DNA of 5,281 bases from positions 1 to 5,281 of the forward strand of contig JAGBYS010000235.1 in the NCBI GenBank assembly GCA_017628675.1. Reading direction: 5' to 3'. Below the pieces are notes generated by a model, which was not told where the DNA came from, ran no database searches, and worked only from the letters and a program-made list of their open reading frames with translations. Below, in pieces: positions 5,228 through 5,281 of the stretch; position 1 is the first letter of the stretch, and every line of letters starts with the position of its first letter. The position numbers and the translations under genes were made by a program. The stretch is from Tidjanibacter sp. (GTDB lineage Bacteria; Bacteroidota; Bacteroidia; Bacteroidales; Rikenellaceae).

Positions 5228-5281
5228 GTAATTTTTCATAGAAAATACGAGTTAAATTATAGATAAATAATAACATAGCCC

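Larger units (their letters stand above)
5038..5281. other. Structured intergenic region without a convincing gene
   Basis: No open frame with a start codon of useful size is seen. On the minus strand a 45-codon stretch is open from a stop near 5208 to a stop near 5073, but it has no ATG. The region contains the inverted repeat at 5075-5103, the near-palindrome TCTGATAATCAGA (5106-5118), CAATTG repeated at 5151 and 5164 (a 6-bp stem with a 7-nt loop), TGGC/GCCA (5177-5180 and 5195-5198), and a minus-strand -7 box at 5220-5227. From 5228 to the end it is plainly AT-rich. It could be a small RNA gene of about 200 nt, a mobile-element end, or a dispersed repeat. Confidence 0.5.

Overview
The window looks like a piece of a Bacteroidales genome, possibly a Rikenellaceae/Alistipes-type organism. 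The phylum call rests on the promoters: four gene starts are preceded by a Bacteroidetes-type -7 box (TAnnTTTG: TATCTTTG at 156, 1479 and, on the minus strand, 4435; TATTTTTG at 4528), with a TTTG/TTG-like -33 element 19-20 nt upstream and little or no Shine-Dalgarno sequence. A short lipoprotein signal followed by an acidic stretch and a lipoprotein GH26-type glycosidase fit the same phylum. The genus is a guess from the GC-rich codon use of most genes.

Layout. Bases 1-115 hold two different 9-bp tandem repeat arrays, a G-rich one cut by the window edge and a pyrimidine-rich one. They lie directly upstream of the promoter of a four-helix-bundle (S23/IVP-like) protein with a C-terminal suffix domain (183-758), which is visibly more AT-rich than its neighbours. 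A HAD phosphatase of the phosphoglycolate phosphatase type (769-1419) follows after 10 nt. Then comes a monocistronic lipoprotein with an Ig-like domain and a GH26-like domain (1511-2929), in which the catalytic acid/base position appears altered. A perfect 13-bp bidirectional terminator (2945-2977) separates it from a convergent minus-strand operon: an alpha/beta hydrolase (4398-3652) translationally coupled by an ATGA overlap to an isoprenylcysteine-methyltransferase-like membrane protein (3655-2984). A divergent promoter region (about 4428-4540) carries a direct repeat with a 21-bp period. It also drives a small macro-domain-like protein with the FVFGSNLAGxHG signature (4576-4968), which ends in a strong 14-bp terminator (5006-5037). 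The last 240 bases have no convincing gene but hold several inverted repeats and a minus-strand -7 box.

How the parts may work together. The genes do not form one pathway: the window is a series of short transcription units. The two most suggestive couplings are the paired 9-bp arrays with the four-helix-bundle gene, which may be a mobile or locally variable module, and the methyltransferase/hydrolase operon, which could install and remove a carboxyl methyl ester. The last 240 bases may encode a small structured RNA or be a dispersed mobile sequence. These three interpretations are inferences; the ORFs, motifs and repeats are directly visible.
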